Of a DNA stretch of 64,000 bases, positions 33,169 to 43,155 are shown in pieces (the stretch's first letter is position 1; each line of letters starts with the position of its first letter). The translations under genes and the position numbers were made by a program. Source of the DNA: Afipia carboxidovorans OM5 (GTDB lineage Bacteria > Pseudomonadota > Alphaproteobacteria > Rhizobiales > Xanthobacteraceae); contig NC_015684.1 of NCBI RefSeq assembly GCF_000218565.1, positions 744,001-808,000 on the forward strand, given 5' to 3'. The notes under the pieces are model-generated. The model saw nothing but the letters and a program-made list of their open reading frames with translations. It was not told where the DNA came from and made no database searches.

Positions 33169-34593
33169 ATGCGCTACCTGCCGATCTTTCTCGACCTTCA
33201 AACCGGGCCCGTTCTTCTGGTGGGCGCAGGCGATCTGGTGCGGGCAAAGCTGCGGCTGCTGTTGTCAGCGGGAGCGCGGGTGAGGTGGTTTGCCGTGGAT
33301 GGCGACTACGACGCCGGCCTCGATGACGAGGCTGCGGTCCGGGTCGAACGCGCCGGCGATCCTTTATCAGCCGACCTGAATGGTGTCATCGCGATTCTCT
33401 GCGCCGGGGCGGGGGAACTGGGTGAAACCGTGGCCCGCCGGGCGCGGGCGGCGGGCATCCCGGTCAACGTGATGGATGACATCGCGCATTCCAGTTTCAT
33501 CTTTCCGGCGGTGGTCGATCGCGGCGATGTCGTCGTCGCGGTGGGCACCGGCGGTGCCTCCCCGGTGGTGGCGCGGCGGGTGCGCGAGAAGATCGAAAGC
33601 GTGCTGCCCGCGCGCATCGGCGATCTTGCGGCATTCATCGGCCGCTGGCGCAAGCCGATGCAGAAACTGCTGCCGCAGATGTCGTCGCGGCGCACGTTCT
33701 GGGAGCGCATTGTCGACGGGCCGATCGGTGCGCTGGTTCTCGCGGGCCGCACGGAAGAGGCGGAACGCGCGTTGCGCGACATTCGCGACCCGCAGAGTTA
33801 CGCAGCCGAGCGCGGCTTCGTCACGCTGGTCGGCGCGGGACCGGGCGATCCCGACCTGCTGACGGTAAAGGCATTGCGCGCGCTGCAGGATGCCGACGTG
33901 ATTTTCTACGACGATCTGGTCTCGTCTGAGGTGCTCGACCGTGCGCGCCGCGATGCGACCCGTGTCTCGGTCGGCCGCCGCATTGGCAAACCCGGCATGG
34001 GACAGGACGCGACCAACGCGCTGCTGATCGCAGCCGCGCGCGAGGGCAAGCGTGCGGTGCGGCTCAAGGGTGGTGATCCTTTCATCTTCGGCCGTGGCGG
34101 CGAGGAAGTCGCGGCGCTGCGCGAAGCGGGCGTTGCTTACAGTGTGATCCCCGGCGTCAGTGCGGGCATCGGCGCGGCGGCGCAGTTCGAGGTGCCGCTG
34201 ACGTTTCGCAAGCAGGCGACGCGCATCACCTTCCTCACCGCGCACAAGACTCATGATGCCGCGGCGGTGGACTGGTCGCTCCTGACCGACGCCGGCATGA
34301 CGATCGTCGTCTATATGGGCATCACCGCTGCGCCGGCGATCCGCGCAGGCTTGCTGGCGGCAGGGCGCTCGGCGAAAACGCCGGTCGGCGTGTTCGCGCG
34401 GGTGACGCGCCCCGATGCCAGGGCCGTGGTCGGCACGCTCAGCGAATTGCCCGATCTGGTTGAGAAAATCGATGGCGGCCCCGCGATCCTCATCATCGGT
34501 GACGTGGTCTCGCACGGGTTGCCGTGGCCGCGCGTGGTGCGCGAACTTGAGGATATACGGCGCGACACCCGCGTGCTGGAACCGGTGGCATGA
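33169..34593 (+). CDS. cysG: Siroheme synthase CysG (fused dehydrogenase/ferrochelatase and uroporphyrinogen-III methyltransferase)
   Basis: The 474-residue protein has an N-terminal precorrin-2 dehydrogenase/sirohydrochlorin ferrochelatase part (about 1-205, NAD site near VLLVGAGDLVRAK). The C-terminal SAM-dependent methyltransferase part (about 215-460) has VGAGPGDPDLLTVKAL and VRLKGGDPFIFGRGGEE. It makes siroheme for sulfite and nitrite reductases. The stop overlaps the cysH start by 4 bases, so the usual intervening sulfite-reductase genes are absent. Confidence 0.96.
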   Translation: MRYLPIFLDLQTGPVLLVGAGDLVRAKLRLLLSAGARVRWFAVDGDYDAGLDDEAAVRVERAGDPLSADLNGVIAILCAGAGELGETVARRARAAGIPVNVMDDIAHSSFIFPAVVDRGDVVVAVGTGGASPVVARRVREKIESVLPARIGDLAAFIGRWRKPMQKLLPQMSSRRTFWERIVDGPIGALVLAGRTEEAERALRDIRDPQSYAAERGFVTLVGAGPGDPDLLTVKALRALQDADVIFYDDLVSSEVLDRARRDATRVSVGRRIGKPGMGQDATNALLIAAAREGKRAVRLKGGDPFIFGRGGEEVAALREAGVAYSVIPGVSAGIGAAAQFEVPLTFRKQATRITFLTAHKTHDAAAVDWSLLTDAGMTIVVYMGITAAPAIRAGLLAAGRSAKTPVGVFARVTRPDARAVVGTLSELPDLVEKIDGGPAILIIGDVVSHGLPWPRVVRELEDIRRDTRVLEPVA

Positions 34594-35339
34594 CCTCTCC
34601 TGATCTGGTCGATAGCAAGTCATCGGTCGCGGTGACGGATCATGCATGGTCGGCGGCGGAGGTCGCGACGCTCGAGTCCGAATTGCGCGATGCTCCGCCC
34701 GGCGAAATCATTCGTGCCGCGATCGAAGCCGTCGGGCGCGACAAGCTTGCACTGGTGTCGTCGTTCGGCACTGAATCCGCGGCGCTGCTGAAATATGCCG
34801 CCGATGTCGATCCGGCGATCCCGGTCGTGTTTCTCGATACCGGCTGGCTGTTCGAGGAGACGCTGGCCTATCGCGATACGCTCGCCGCGTATCTCGGCCT
34901 GCGCGACGTGCGCACGATCCATCCGTTACCGGATGACCTCGCGCGCGAGGATGCGGAGCGCGATCTGTGGTTCTCCGATCCGGATCGCTGCTGTTACCTG
35001 CGCAAGGTCGAACCGCTCATTCGGGCGCTCGCGCCGTTCGAGGCGTGGCTCAACGGCCGCAAGCGTTTTCAGGGCGGTGAGCGTGCCGCGATTCCCGTCG
35101 TCGAACTCGATGGACGGCGTCTGAAATTCAATCCGCTTGCCAATGTGACGCCGGATGACCTGAAGGCGATATATACCGACGCGCACCTGCCGGCGCATCC
35201 GCTCGTTGCCTCCGGCTTCGCCTCGGTGGGCTGCATGCCGTGTACCAGCCGGACAGAGGCCGGCGAAGAGTCGCGCGCCGGTCGTTGGCGTGGAAAAGCC
35301 AAAACAGAATGCGGCATCCACGTCATCAAGTCCTCTTAG
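34590..35339 (+). CDS. cysH: Assimilatory APS/PAPS reductase with [4Fe-4S] cluster
   Basis: The 249-residue PAPS-reductase-fold protein has the nucleotide-binding stretch ALVSSFGTESAAL and FLDTGWLFEET. The pattern DRCCYLRKV plus GCMPC is the CC...CxxC signature of [4Fe-4S]-containing enzymes that accept APS, with the catalytic Cys in TECGIH. It reduces activated sulfate to sulfite. It is translationally coupled to cysG; the sulfate transporter genes follow after 118 bases. Confidence 0.95.
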   Translation: MTSPDLVDSKSSVAVTDHAWSAAEVATLESELRDAPPGEIIRAAIEAVGRDKLALVSSFGTESAALLKYAADVDPAIPVVFLDTGWLFEETLAYRDTLAAYLGLRDVRTIHPLPDDLAREDAERDLWFSDPDRCCYLRKVEPLIRALAPFEAWLNGRKRFQGGERAAIPVVELDGRRLKFNPLANVTPDDLKAIYTDAHLPAHPLVASGFASVGCMPCTSRTEAGEESRAGRWRGKAKTECGIHVIKSS

Positions 35340-35377
35340 GATGTTCGTCCAACTTCGTGCCTAACAAAAAAATCCGC

Positions 35378-35391
35378 TTTCGTTGACGAAA
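35378..35391. promoter_or_regulatory. Short palindrome upstream of the sulfate-binding protein gene
   Basis: TTTCGT-TG-ACGAAA is a 6-base-arm palindrome in the 118-base gap between cysH and the sulfate-binding protein gene. It is a candidate operator for the transporter operon but does not match the cys divergent dyad. Confidence 0.25.
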
Positions 35392-35457
35392 TAGCGTTTG
35401 CCACGGACTCTAGTCGCCATCGGTGTGGGCGTTCGCTCCACCTCAAAGGAGACTTGA

Positions 35458-36447
35458 ATGATCCGTCGGACCTTCCTGGCACTTACCGCAGTTCTGCTTA
35501 CAGGTGCCGCACACGCAGCCGATTATTCGCTGCTTAATGTATCGTACGATCCAACCCGCGAATTGTATGTGGATTTCAACAAGGCATTTGCTGCGGCCTA
35601 CCAGAAGGAAACCGGCAAGAGCGTCGAGATCAAGCAGTCGCATGGCGGCTCCGGCTCGCAGGCACGCTCGGTGATCGACGGCCTGCAGGCCGATGTGGTG
35701 ACGCTGGCGCTCGCCTACGACATCGATGCCGTCGCCAACAAGGGCTTGCTGAAAAAGGAATGGCAGAAGGACCTGCCGCAGAACTCCGCGCCTTACACCT
35801 CGACCATCGTGTTCCTGGTTCGCAAGGGCAATCCGAAGGCCATCAAGGACTGGGATGATCTTATCAAGTCCGGCGTCAGCGTGATTACGCCGAACCCGAA
35901 AACCTCCGGCGGCGCGCGCTGGAATTATCTCGCGGCATGGGGTTATGCGCTGAAGAAGGACGGCTCGGAAGACAAGGCGCGCGATTTCGTCGCCAGGATC
36001 TACAAGAACGTGCCCGTGCTCGACACCGGCGCGCGCGGTTCGACCGTGACGTTCGTCGAGCGTGGCGTCGGCGACGTGCTGCTCGCCTGGGAGAACGAGG
36101 CGCATCTCGCGATCAAGGAGTTCGGACAGGACAAGTTCGAGATCGTCGTGCCGTCGATTTCGATTCTGGCCGAGCCGCCGGTCGCGATTGTCGACAGCGT
36201 CGTCGACAAGAAGGGTACCCGTGCCGTGGCCGAGGCCTATCTGAAATACTGGTACAAGCCGGAGAGCCAGGAAATCGCCGCGCGCAATTTCTATCGCCCG
36301 CGCGATCCGGAAATTGCCAAGAAGTATGCCACGAATTTCGCCAAGGTCGATCTCTTCACCATCGACGATGTGTTCGGCGGATGGACCAAGGCGCAGAAGG
36401 AGCATTTCGGCGACGGCGGGGTGTTCGACAAGATCTACAAGAACTGA
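35458..36447 (+). CDS. sbp: Sulfate ABC transporter periplasmic binding protein
   Basis: The 329-residue protein has a signal peptide (RRTFLALTAVLLTGAAHAA). Sbp/CysP signatures include LLNVSYDPTRELY, SHGGSGSQARSVIDGLQADVVTLA, NPKTSGGARWNYLAAW and the C-terminal TIDDVFGGWTKAQ. It binds sulfate or thiosulfate in the periplasm for the CysTWA importer. It heads the sbp-cysT-cysW-cysA run. AAAGGAGA precedes the start. Confidence 0.96.
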   Translation: MIRRTFLALTAVLLTGAAHAADYSLLNVSYDPTRELYVDFNKAFAAAYQKETGKSVEIKQSHGGSGSQARSVIDGLQADVVTLALAYDIDAVANKGLLKKEWQKDLPQNSAPYTSTIVFLVRKGNPKAIKDWDDLIKSGVSVITPNPKTSGGARWNYLAAWGYALKKDGSEDKARDFVARIYKNVPVLDTGARGSTVTFVERGVGDVLLAWENEAHLAIKEFGQDKFEIVVPSISILAEPPVAIVDSVVDKKGTRAVAEAYLKYWYKPESQEIAARNFYRPRDPEIAKKYATNFAKVDLFTIDDVFGGWTKAQKEHFGDGGVFDKIYKN

Positions 36448-36522
36448 AGCACGTTGAGTTGGCGTCGGCTGCCGGGTCGAGATGGACCCGGCAGCTCACT
36501 TTGCTCTGAACAGGCGAACATC

Positions 36523-37359
36523 GTGAGTACCTTGGCGAAACGAAATGTACTGCCCGGCTTCGGCCTGACGCTGGGGCTGACGTTGACGTGGTTGTCGATC
36601 CTGATCCTGATTCCGCTCGCGGGTCTCTTTCTCAAGACGACCGAACTGAGCATCGGCGAATTCATCGAGACGGTGACGAGCCGCCGCACACTGCATGCGC
36701 TATCGATCTCGTTCGGCATCGCGTTGGCAGCCGCGGTGGTCAACCTCATCGCCGGCGTCATCGTGGTGTGGGCGCTGGTGCGTTACCGCTTTCCGGGCCA
36801 GCGGCTGTTCGACGCCATTGTCGACATTCCGTTTGCGCTGCCGACGGCGGTGGCGGGCGTCGCGCTGAGCGCGCTGTTCTCCGAGCGCGGCTGGCTCGGC
36901 GCGCCGCTCGCCTGGCTCGGCATCAAGGTTGCGTTCACGCCGCTCGGCATTTTCGTCGCGATGATCTTCATCGGCATTCCGTTCGTGGTGCGCACGGTGC
37001 AGCCGGTGCTGGCTGACCTCGAGCCCGAACTGGAGGAAGCCGCCGCGAGCTTGGGCGCGCGGCGCTGGCAGATCGTGACCAAGGTGATCGTGCCGAGTCT
37101 GACGCCCGCGATCCTCACCGGCTTTGCGCTCGCCTTCGCGCGCGCGGTCGGCGAATACGGCTCGGTGATCTTCATCGCGGGCAATTTGCCGAACGTCTCC
37201 GAGATCGCGCCGCTGCTGATCGTGATCCGCCTCTCCGAGTTCCGCTACGCCGATGCGACCGCCATTGCGGTCGTGATGCTGGTGGTCGCCTTCTTCATCA
37301 TCTTTCTCATCAACCGAATCCAGCGCTGGGCGCAGACCCGCGGCGCGCAAAGCCATTGA
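36523..37359 (+). CDS. cysT: Sulfate ABC transporter permease CysT
   Basis: The 278-residue permease has six predicted helices and the inner-membrane coupling motif EEAAASLGARRWQI. It forms the sulfate channel with CysW. GTG at 36523 gives the usual cytoplasmic N-terminus; an upstream TTG in frame at 36454 would add 23 unlike residues. The stop lies 8 bases before the cysW ATG. Confidence 0.94.
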   Translation: MSTLAKRNVLPGFGLTLGLTLTWLSILILIPLAGLFLKTTELSIGEFIETVTSRRTLHALSISFGIALAAAVVNLIAGVIVVWALVRYRFPGQRLFDAIVDIPFALPTAVAGVALSALFSERGWLGAPLAWLGIKVAFTPLGIFVAMIFIGIPFVVRTVQPVLADLEPELEEAAASLGARRWQIVTKVIVPSLTPAILTGFALAFARAVGEYGSVIFIAGNLPNVSEIAPLLIVIRLSEFRYADATAIAVVMLVVAFFIIFLINRIQRWAQTRGAQSH

Positions 37360-37367
37360 AGGTGCCG

Positions 37368-38235
37368 ATGAGCATTCTCTCTCTCGCCCCGCATCGCATC
37401 CCACCGCTCGCGCATCCCGAGGCGCGATCGGAGCCGCGGGTGCTGCGCATCGCCATCATCGCGTTTGCGATCACGTTTCTGTCGATCTTTGTGGCGCTGC
37501 CGCTGGTGCTGGTGTTCACCACCGCGTTCTCGAAAGGCGTGCTTGCTTATCTCGACGTGCTGTCGAATTCGGAAACGCTGGCCGCGATCCGGCTGACGCT
37601 GATCACCGCGCTGATCTCGGTGAGCGCCAACCTTCTGTTCGGTCTGGTCGCGGCATGGGCGATCGCCAAATTCGAGTTCAGGGGCAAGACGCTGCTGATC
37701 ACGCTGATCGATCTGCCGTTCTCGGTGAGCCCGGTGATCTCCGGGCTCGTATTCATACTTTTGTTTGGCACGCAGGGCCTGTTCGGCGTCTGGCTGCAGC
37801 AGCACGGCATCCAGATCCTGTTCGCGACGCCCGCCATCGTGCTGGCGACGACGTTCGTCACGTTCCCGTTTGTCGCGCGCGAGCTGATCCCCCTGATGCA
37901 GCAGCAGGGCACGCAGGAAGAGGAGGCGGCGATTTCGCTTGGCGCCTCGGGGCTTGCGACCTTCTTCCGCGTCACGCTGCCCAATATCAAATGGGGTATT
38001 CTTTATGGTGTGCTGCTGTGTAACGCGCGGGCGATGGGGGAGTTCGGCGCGGTGTCGGTGGTCTCCGGCCATATCCGGGGCGAGACAAATACGATGCCGC
38101 TTCTGGTGGAAATTTTGTATAACGAGTACCAGCTGATGGCGGCTTTTGCCGTGGCCTCGCTGCTCGCTTTGCTGGCGCTCGTAACGCTTGTTGCCAAGAC
38201 TGTTCTCGAAGGCCGGTTGGTGGAAGGACCCGCAC

Positions 38236-38246
<11 letters not shown>
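37368..38246 (+). CDS. cysW: Sulfate ABC transporter permease CysW
   Basis: The 292-residue permease has six helices and the coupling motif EEEAAISLGASGLATF, followed by MGEFGAVSVVSGHIRGETNT, typical of CysW. The ATG at 37368 has GAAGG about 7 bases upstream. The end overlaps the cysA start by 11 bases. Confidence 0.95.
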
Positions 38247-39282
<1,036 letters not shown>

Positions 39283-39288
39283 CGCTTC

Positions 39289-39316
39289 ACCTCTCCCCGT
39301 GCTAACGGGGAGAGGT
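39289..39316. repeat. CTCTCCCC palindrome, copy 1 (possible cysA terminator)
   Basis: A 12-base perfect inverted repeat ACCTCTCCCCGT/ACGGGGAGAGGT has a 4-base loop and lies 6 bases after the cysA stop. It shares its core with the palindrome at 39430, so it is a dispersed repeat that may double as a terminator. Confidence 0.7.
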
Positions 39317-39429
39317 CGGATCGCCATCAACGTATTTGCGCGTTCGCGACGCGCTATGGTGGCGATCCGGGTGAGGGGCTGTTTCCTTTTTGTGGGTGCA
39401 TGGTCCTTTACCCCTCACCGTCTCTTTGC

Positions 39430-39458
39430 CCCTCTCCCCGTAAAAAACGGGGAGAGGG
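39430..39458. repeat. CTCTCCCC palindrome, copy 2
   Basis: The arms CCCTCTCCCCGT/ACGGGGAGAGGG flank AAAAA. The core is the same as the copy at 39289. No gene is seen between 39283 and 39552 apart from these repeats. Confidence 0.7.
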
Positions 39459-39552
39459 AGCGCACTATCACTGGGAAGAGGAAAAATCCTCTCCGTTCAC
39501 CTTTCAGCCACGGTTGATGTGCAAGAACGCCTTCTCCCGGGGGCTTTGCATC

Positions 39553-40056
39553 ATGCCGCGATTTCTCGTCGTCCTTTTCGGTTGTCTCGTGCTTGCGGGC
39601 TGTTCCGGCGCCGATATCACGACCGAGCAGCCCTCGTTCTATGCGAGCATGGCCAATGCCAGCGCCCGGCTGGATGCCAACGCGGCGGCGTCGATGATCT
39701 CCCAATACCGCCAGAACAACGGCCTCGGCGCGGTGACGATCGATCCCGAACTGATGGCGGCGGCGGAAGCGCAGTCGCGCGCGATGGCAGCGCGGAACAA
39801 GCTCGATCACGATGTCGCGGGCGCGCTCGGCAAGCGTATCAAAGCCTCGGGCTTCAATGCCGCGAAGGCGGTCGAGAACATCTCTGCCGGCTACCATACC
39901 ATGGCGGAAGCATTTTCCGGCTGGCGCGATTCGCCCTCGCACCGCGCCAACATGCTGGCGACCGGCGTGAACCGGTTGGGCATCGCGGCGGTCTATGCGC
40001 CGAATTCCAAGTACAAAGTATTCTGGACCATGATCCTCGCCGCGCCGGACCGCTAA
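39553..40056 (+). CDS. CAP/SCP-domain lipoprotein
   Basis: The 167-residue protein has a lipoprotein signal with lipobox LAGC (about residue 16) and a CAP domain (about 40-165). It shows LMAAAEAQSRAMAARNKLDHDV, the family His in SPSHRANMLATGVNRLGIA, and a C-terminal beta strand. Bacterial CAP-superfamily proteins are exported and of varied or unknown role. The ATG at 39553 is chosen because it starts the lipoprotein signal. Confidence 0.88.
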   Translation: MPRFLVVLFGCLVLAGCSGADITTEQPSFYASMANASARLDANAAASMISQYRQNNGLGAVTIDPELMAAAEAQSRAMAARNKLDHDVAGALGKRIKASGFNAAKAVENISAGYHTMAEAFSGWRDSPSHRANMLATGVNRLGIAAVYAPNSKYKVFWTMILAAPDR

Positions 40057-40153
40057 AAATCTCGCTGACCACCCCTGCATCGGTCGGGATTGACGGCACG
40101 CCGCTTCCGCTCCACGGTTTCGGAAGCAGATTTTCCGAGCGCAGGAGCACGGC

Positions 40154-40942
40154 ATGAGTTCATTGGCAGGCAAGGCCGCGGTCGTCACCGGATCGACCAG
40201 CGGCATCGGATTGGCATATGCGCGGGCGCTCGCGCGGGCCGGCGCGAATATCGTGCTGAACGGCATGGGCGAGCCCGCCGATATCGAGAAGGAGCGGTCG
40301 GGGATCGAGCGCGAGTTCGGCGTCAAGGCGGTTCATTCGCCCGCCGATATGACCAGGCCCGATGAGATCGAACAGATGGTTCGGCTCGGCGAAAAGACGC
40401 TCGGTTCGGTCGATATTCTCATCAACAATGCGGGCATCCAGTTCGTCTCGCCGGTCGAGGAATTTCCGCTCGACAAATGGGACGCGATCATCGCCATCAA
40501 TTTGTCATCGGCGTTTCATGCAATCCGCGCCGCGGTGCCAGGCATGAAGGCGCGCGGTTGGGGCCGCATCATCAACACCGCATCGGCGCACTCGCTGGTG
40601 GCCTCGCCGTTCAAGTCGGCTTACGTCGCGGCGAAGCACGGCATTGCCGGTCTCACCAAGACGGTCGCGCTCGAACTTGCGACCCACAAGATCACCTGCA
40701 ACGCCATCAGCCCCGGTTATGTCTGGACGCCGCTTGTCGAGCGGCAGGTGCCCGACACCATGAAGGCGCGCAACATGACCAAGGAAGAGGTCATCAAGGA
40801 CGTGATGCTGCTGGCGCAGCCGACCAAGGAGTTCGTCACCGTCGAGCAGGTCGCGGCGCTTGCGGTCTATCTCTGCGGCGACGAGGCGAGCCAGATCACC
40901 GGCGCCAATCTCTCGATCGACGGCGGCTGGACCGCGGCTTAA
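40154..40942 (+). CDS. bdhA: 3-hydroxybutyrate dehydrogenase (SDR family)
   Basis: The 262-residue Rossmann enzyme has the cofactor motif TGSTSGIG, NNAG (INNAGIQF), catalytic Ser near NTASAHS and YxxxK (SAYVAAKHG). The segment LVERQVPDTMKARNMTKEEV and the QITGANLSIDGGWTA end match 3-hydroxybutyrate dehydrogenases of alphaproteobacteria. It interconverts 3-hydroxybutyrate and acetoacetate in polyhydroxybutyrate turnover. It appears monocistronic and is followed by a REP-like element. Confidence 0.93.
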   Translation: MSSLAGKAAVVTGSTSGIGLAYARALARAGANIVLNGMGEPADIEKERSGIEREFGVKAVHSPADMTRPDEIEQMVRLGEKTLGSVDILINNAGIQFVSPVEEFPLDKWDAIIAINLSSAFHAIRAAVPGMKARGWGRIINTASAHSLVASPFKSAYVAAKHGIAGLTKTVALELATHKITCNAISPGYVWTPLVERQVPDTMKARNMTKEEVIKDVMLLAQPTKEFVTVEQVAALAVYLCGDEASQITGANLSIDGGWTAA

Positions 40943-40973
40943 AGCATTTTATGTTTTGTTGGACATACTATTT

Positions 40974-41070
40974 CGTCATGGCCGGGCTTGTCCCGGCCAT
41001 CCACGTCTTGCGTCTTGCTTTATCGAACGTCCTAAGACGTGGATGCCCGGCATAAAGCCGGGCATGACGG
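40974..41070. repeat. REP-like palindromic intergenic element, copy 3
   Basis: Two strong hairpins, GGCCGGG-CTTGT-CCCGGCC (40980-40998) and GCCCGGC-ATAAA-GCCGGGC (41044-41063), stand in inverted orientation. Outer ends CGTCATG/CATGACG and inner CCACGTCTT/AAGACGTGG also pair. The whole unit can fold as one long cruciform. It lies between bdhA and the convergent flippase gene. Confidence 0.85.
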
Positions 41071-41123
41071 GTGGATGATTCCGTCTAAAAGTAAATTAGA
41101 TCCAGGTACTTGGAAATCGAGCG

Positions 41124-42500
41124 TCAGGAGACCTTGCGTCCGCCGAAGGCGAAGACGTGCAGACCGAGCTTGCGCTTAGTGAGGATGAACAACAGGATGC
41201 TCTCGCACACGAGCGCGGCCGAGGTCGCGATCGCGGCGCCGTAGCCGCCGTAGCGCGGCACCAGCAGGATGCAGAGCCCGACATTCATCAGGAAGGCGAG
41301 CGCGTAAGTCAGCGCGCAGGTGTTCTGGTGGCCGCTCATGTTGAGAAGCCGCTCGACCGGGCCGATCGCCGCGCGCGCGATGAGGCCGATCGCCGCTACG
41401 AACATGATGCCGTAGCCGCTGGTGAATTGCGGGCCGAACAGCCATAGCAGCGGCTTGCCGACCGCGAGCAGCAAGAGCGTCGCCGCGAGCGAGGGCCAGA
41501 ACGTCCATTTGATCGCATAGGCGACATAGGCCGACAGCCGCTCGGTGTTGCCGCTTGCGAAATATTCGGTGAAGCGGTGGGCGGTCGTCGCCGCGATCGA
41601 GAAATGGATGAAGGCGACAAGCGAGAGCGTCTTCACCACGGCGAAGTAGAGGCCGACTTCCTCCGAGGAGCGGAAGTGCTGCAGCATCAGGATGTCGGTG
41701 TAGGACAAGAGCAGATAGAAGCTCTCCATCATCATGATCGGCAGCGAGATTTTCAGCCAGTCGCCCAGCGCATAAGCGCGCGGGCCGTGCACGACCTGAT
41801 GGTGCAGGCGGCGGTTCAGGATGAACATCTGACCCAGCATCGCAAGCCAGGCCGCGATCGCGCTCGCCACCATCGCGGCGACTGCGCTCAGATTCATGCC
41901 GAGCCCGATCATGCCGGCGGCGAAGGCGATCAGGAGCCCCTGGCGGGCGATGTATTGCGGCATCAGGCCGAGCCGCATCCAGTCGTGCGAGCGGGCGATG
42001 CCGTCGTGCATGTTGGCGAGGACAAAGGCCGGCAGGATTGTGCATCCGATATAAAGCGGCGCCGGAAGTTCGGGCTCGAGCCACGGCGTCAGCAGATAGA
42101 CGAGCCCGGCGAGCCCTACGGCAACTATGCTCGACGCCACGAATGCGATGGCGCGGCTGCCGAACAGGAAACCGCGCAGCAACGCGACGCTGCCGTCGGT
42201 GCGGTATTCCGGAATCACTTTCTGCGCGGTGGCGGAGAGGCCGAAGTCGAGCACGCTGCCGAGCAGCGGCACCCAGGTCCAGACATAGACGTAGACGCCG
42301 TATTCCGAACCCGTCATCCAGCGTGCGAGCAGGATCAGCACGAGATAGGCGAGGCCCGCGCTCAGCACACGAATGGCGAACACCGTTCCGGCGAGGCGAT
42401 TGGTCAGCGACGTATCACTGTCGCCACTGACCGCACGACGCAGCCGGTCGATCAGGCTCGACGGATCGTTCGTCAGATGATCGGCGTTCGTGAAAGCCAA
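41124..42500 (-). CDS. Polysaccharide/lipopolysaccharide flippase-like membrane protein (MATE/MOP superfamily)
   Basis: The protein of about 458 residues has around 12-14 membrane helices, the arrangement of the polysaccharide-biosynthesis (Wzx/RfbX) branch. An N-terminal amphipathic segment SLTNRLAGTVFAIRVLSAG precedes helix 1. It probably moves lipid-linked glycans across the inner membrane. No glycosyltransferases adjoin it, so the substrate is unknown. The start is uncertain: TTG at 42500 has GAAGGAAC about 9 bases upstream, while an in-frame start at 42560 would add 20 residues. Confidence 0.85.
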   Translation of the reverse strand: MAFTNADHLTNDPSSLIDRLRRAVSGDSDTSLTNRLAGTVFAIRVLSAGLAYLVLILLARWMTGSEYGVYVYVWTWVPLLGSVLDFGLSATAQKVIPEYRTDGSVALLRGFLFGSRAIAFVASSIVAVGLAGLVYLLTPWLEPELPAPLYIGCTILPAFVLANMHDGIARSHDWMRLGLMPQYIARQGLLIAFAAGMIGLGMNLSAVAAMVASAIAAWLAMLGQMFILNRRLHHQVVHGPRAYALGDWLKISLPIMMMESFYLLLSYTDILMLQHFRSSEEVGLYFAVVKTLSLVAFIHFSIAATTAHRFTEYFASGNTERLSAYVAYAIKWTFWPSLAATLLLLAVGKPLLWLFGPQFTSGYGIMFVAAIGLIARAAIGPVERLLNMSGHQNTCALTYALAFLMNVGLCILLVPRYGGYGAAIATSAALVCESILLFILTKRKLGLHVFAFGGRKVS

Positions 42501-42600
42501 GGTGCCATCGTTCCTTCGCCGCGGAAGCGGCCAAGCGTCATCCGCCGCGCGAAGCGGCAATGACTTTCGGCTAGCAAGGATTCGTTAAGATATGGTTCGG

Positions 42601-43155
42601 CTAGCCCGCGAAGCCGCCGCTGGCGAGGAAGGCGGCTTCCTCCGCCGTGGTCTGCCGGCCGAGCACGGTGTTCCGATGCGGGAAGCGACCGAACTTGCGG
42701 ATGATGTCGGCGTGAATCTGCGCGAAGTCGAGATTGTTGGCGTTGCCGAGCGCGCGGAACACCTCGAGGCTGCGGAGCTGATCCTTCGGGTCTTCCGAAT
42801 GCATCAGCGGCATGTAGACAAACGCGCGCAGGTCGGCCGGAATCTGCTGGTCGAAACCCTGTGCGATCGCTTGCGCGGTCAGTTCGCGCGCCTGCGGATC
42901 GGTGGCGAACGCATCCGCACTGCCGCGAAAGATGTTTCGCGGAAACTGATCGAGCACGATGATGAGCGCGAGAATGCCTTCGGCGCTCGAAGCCCAGTCC
43001 GCACACTTCCCCGCGCGCGCTTCTTCCCACAGGCCGAGATAGCGCGCGCGGATGCTGGCATCGAAATCCGCGTCCGCCTTGAACCAGCGCTCCGCGCCGG
43101 CCTCGCGCCAGAAAGAGATCACGTCATCGGGAGAGAAGGGAGTGGTCACGATCAT
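42601..43155 (-). CDS. DUF924 family protein
   Basis: The 184-residue protein begins PDDVISFWREAGAERWF and contains LALIIVLDQFPRNIFRGSADAFA, the DUF924 hallmark (TPR-like helical fold, function unknown). Its start overlaps the fadD stop by 4 bases (ATGA), so the two are translationally coupled, an association with no known explanation. Confidence 0.92.
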   Translation of the reverse strand: MIVTTPFSPDDVISFWREAGAERWFKADADFDASIRARYLGLWEEARAGKCADWASSAEGILALIIVLDQFPRNIFRGSADAFATDPQARELTAQAIAQGFDQQIPADLRAFVYMPLMHSEDPKDQLRSLEVFRALGNANNLDFAQIHADIIRKFGRFPHRNTVLGRQTTAEEAAFLASGGFAG

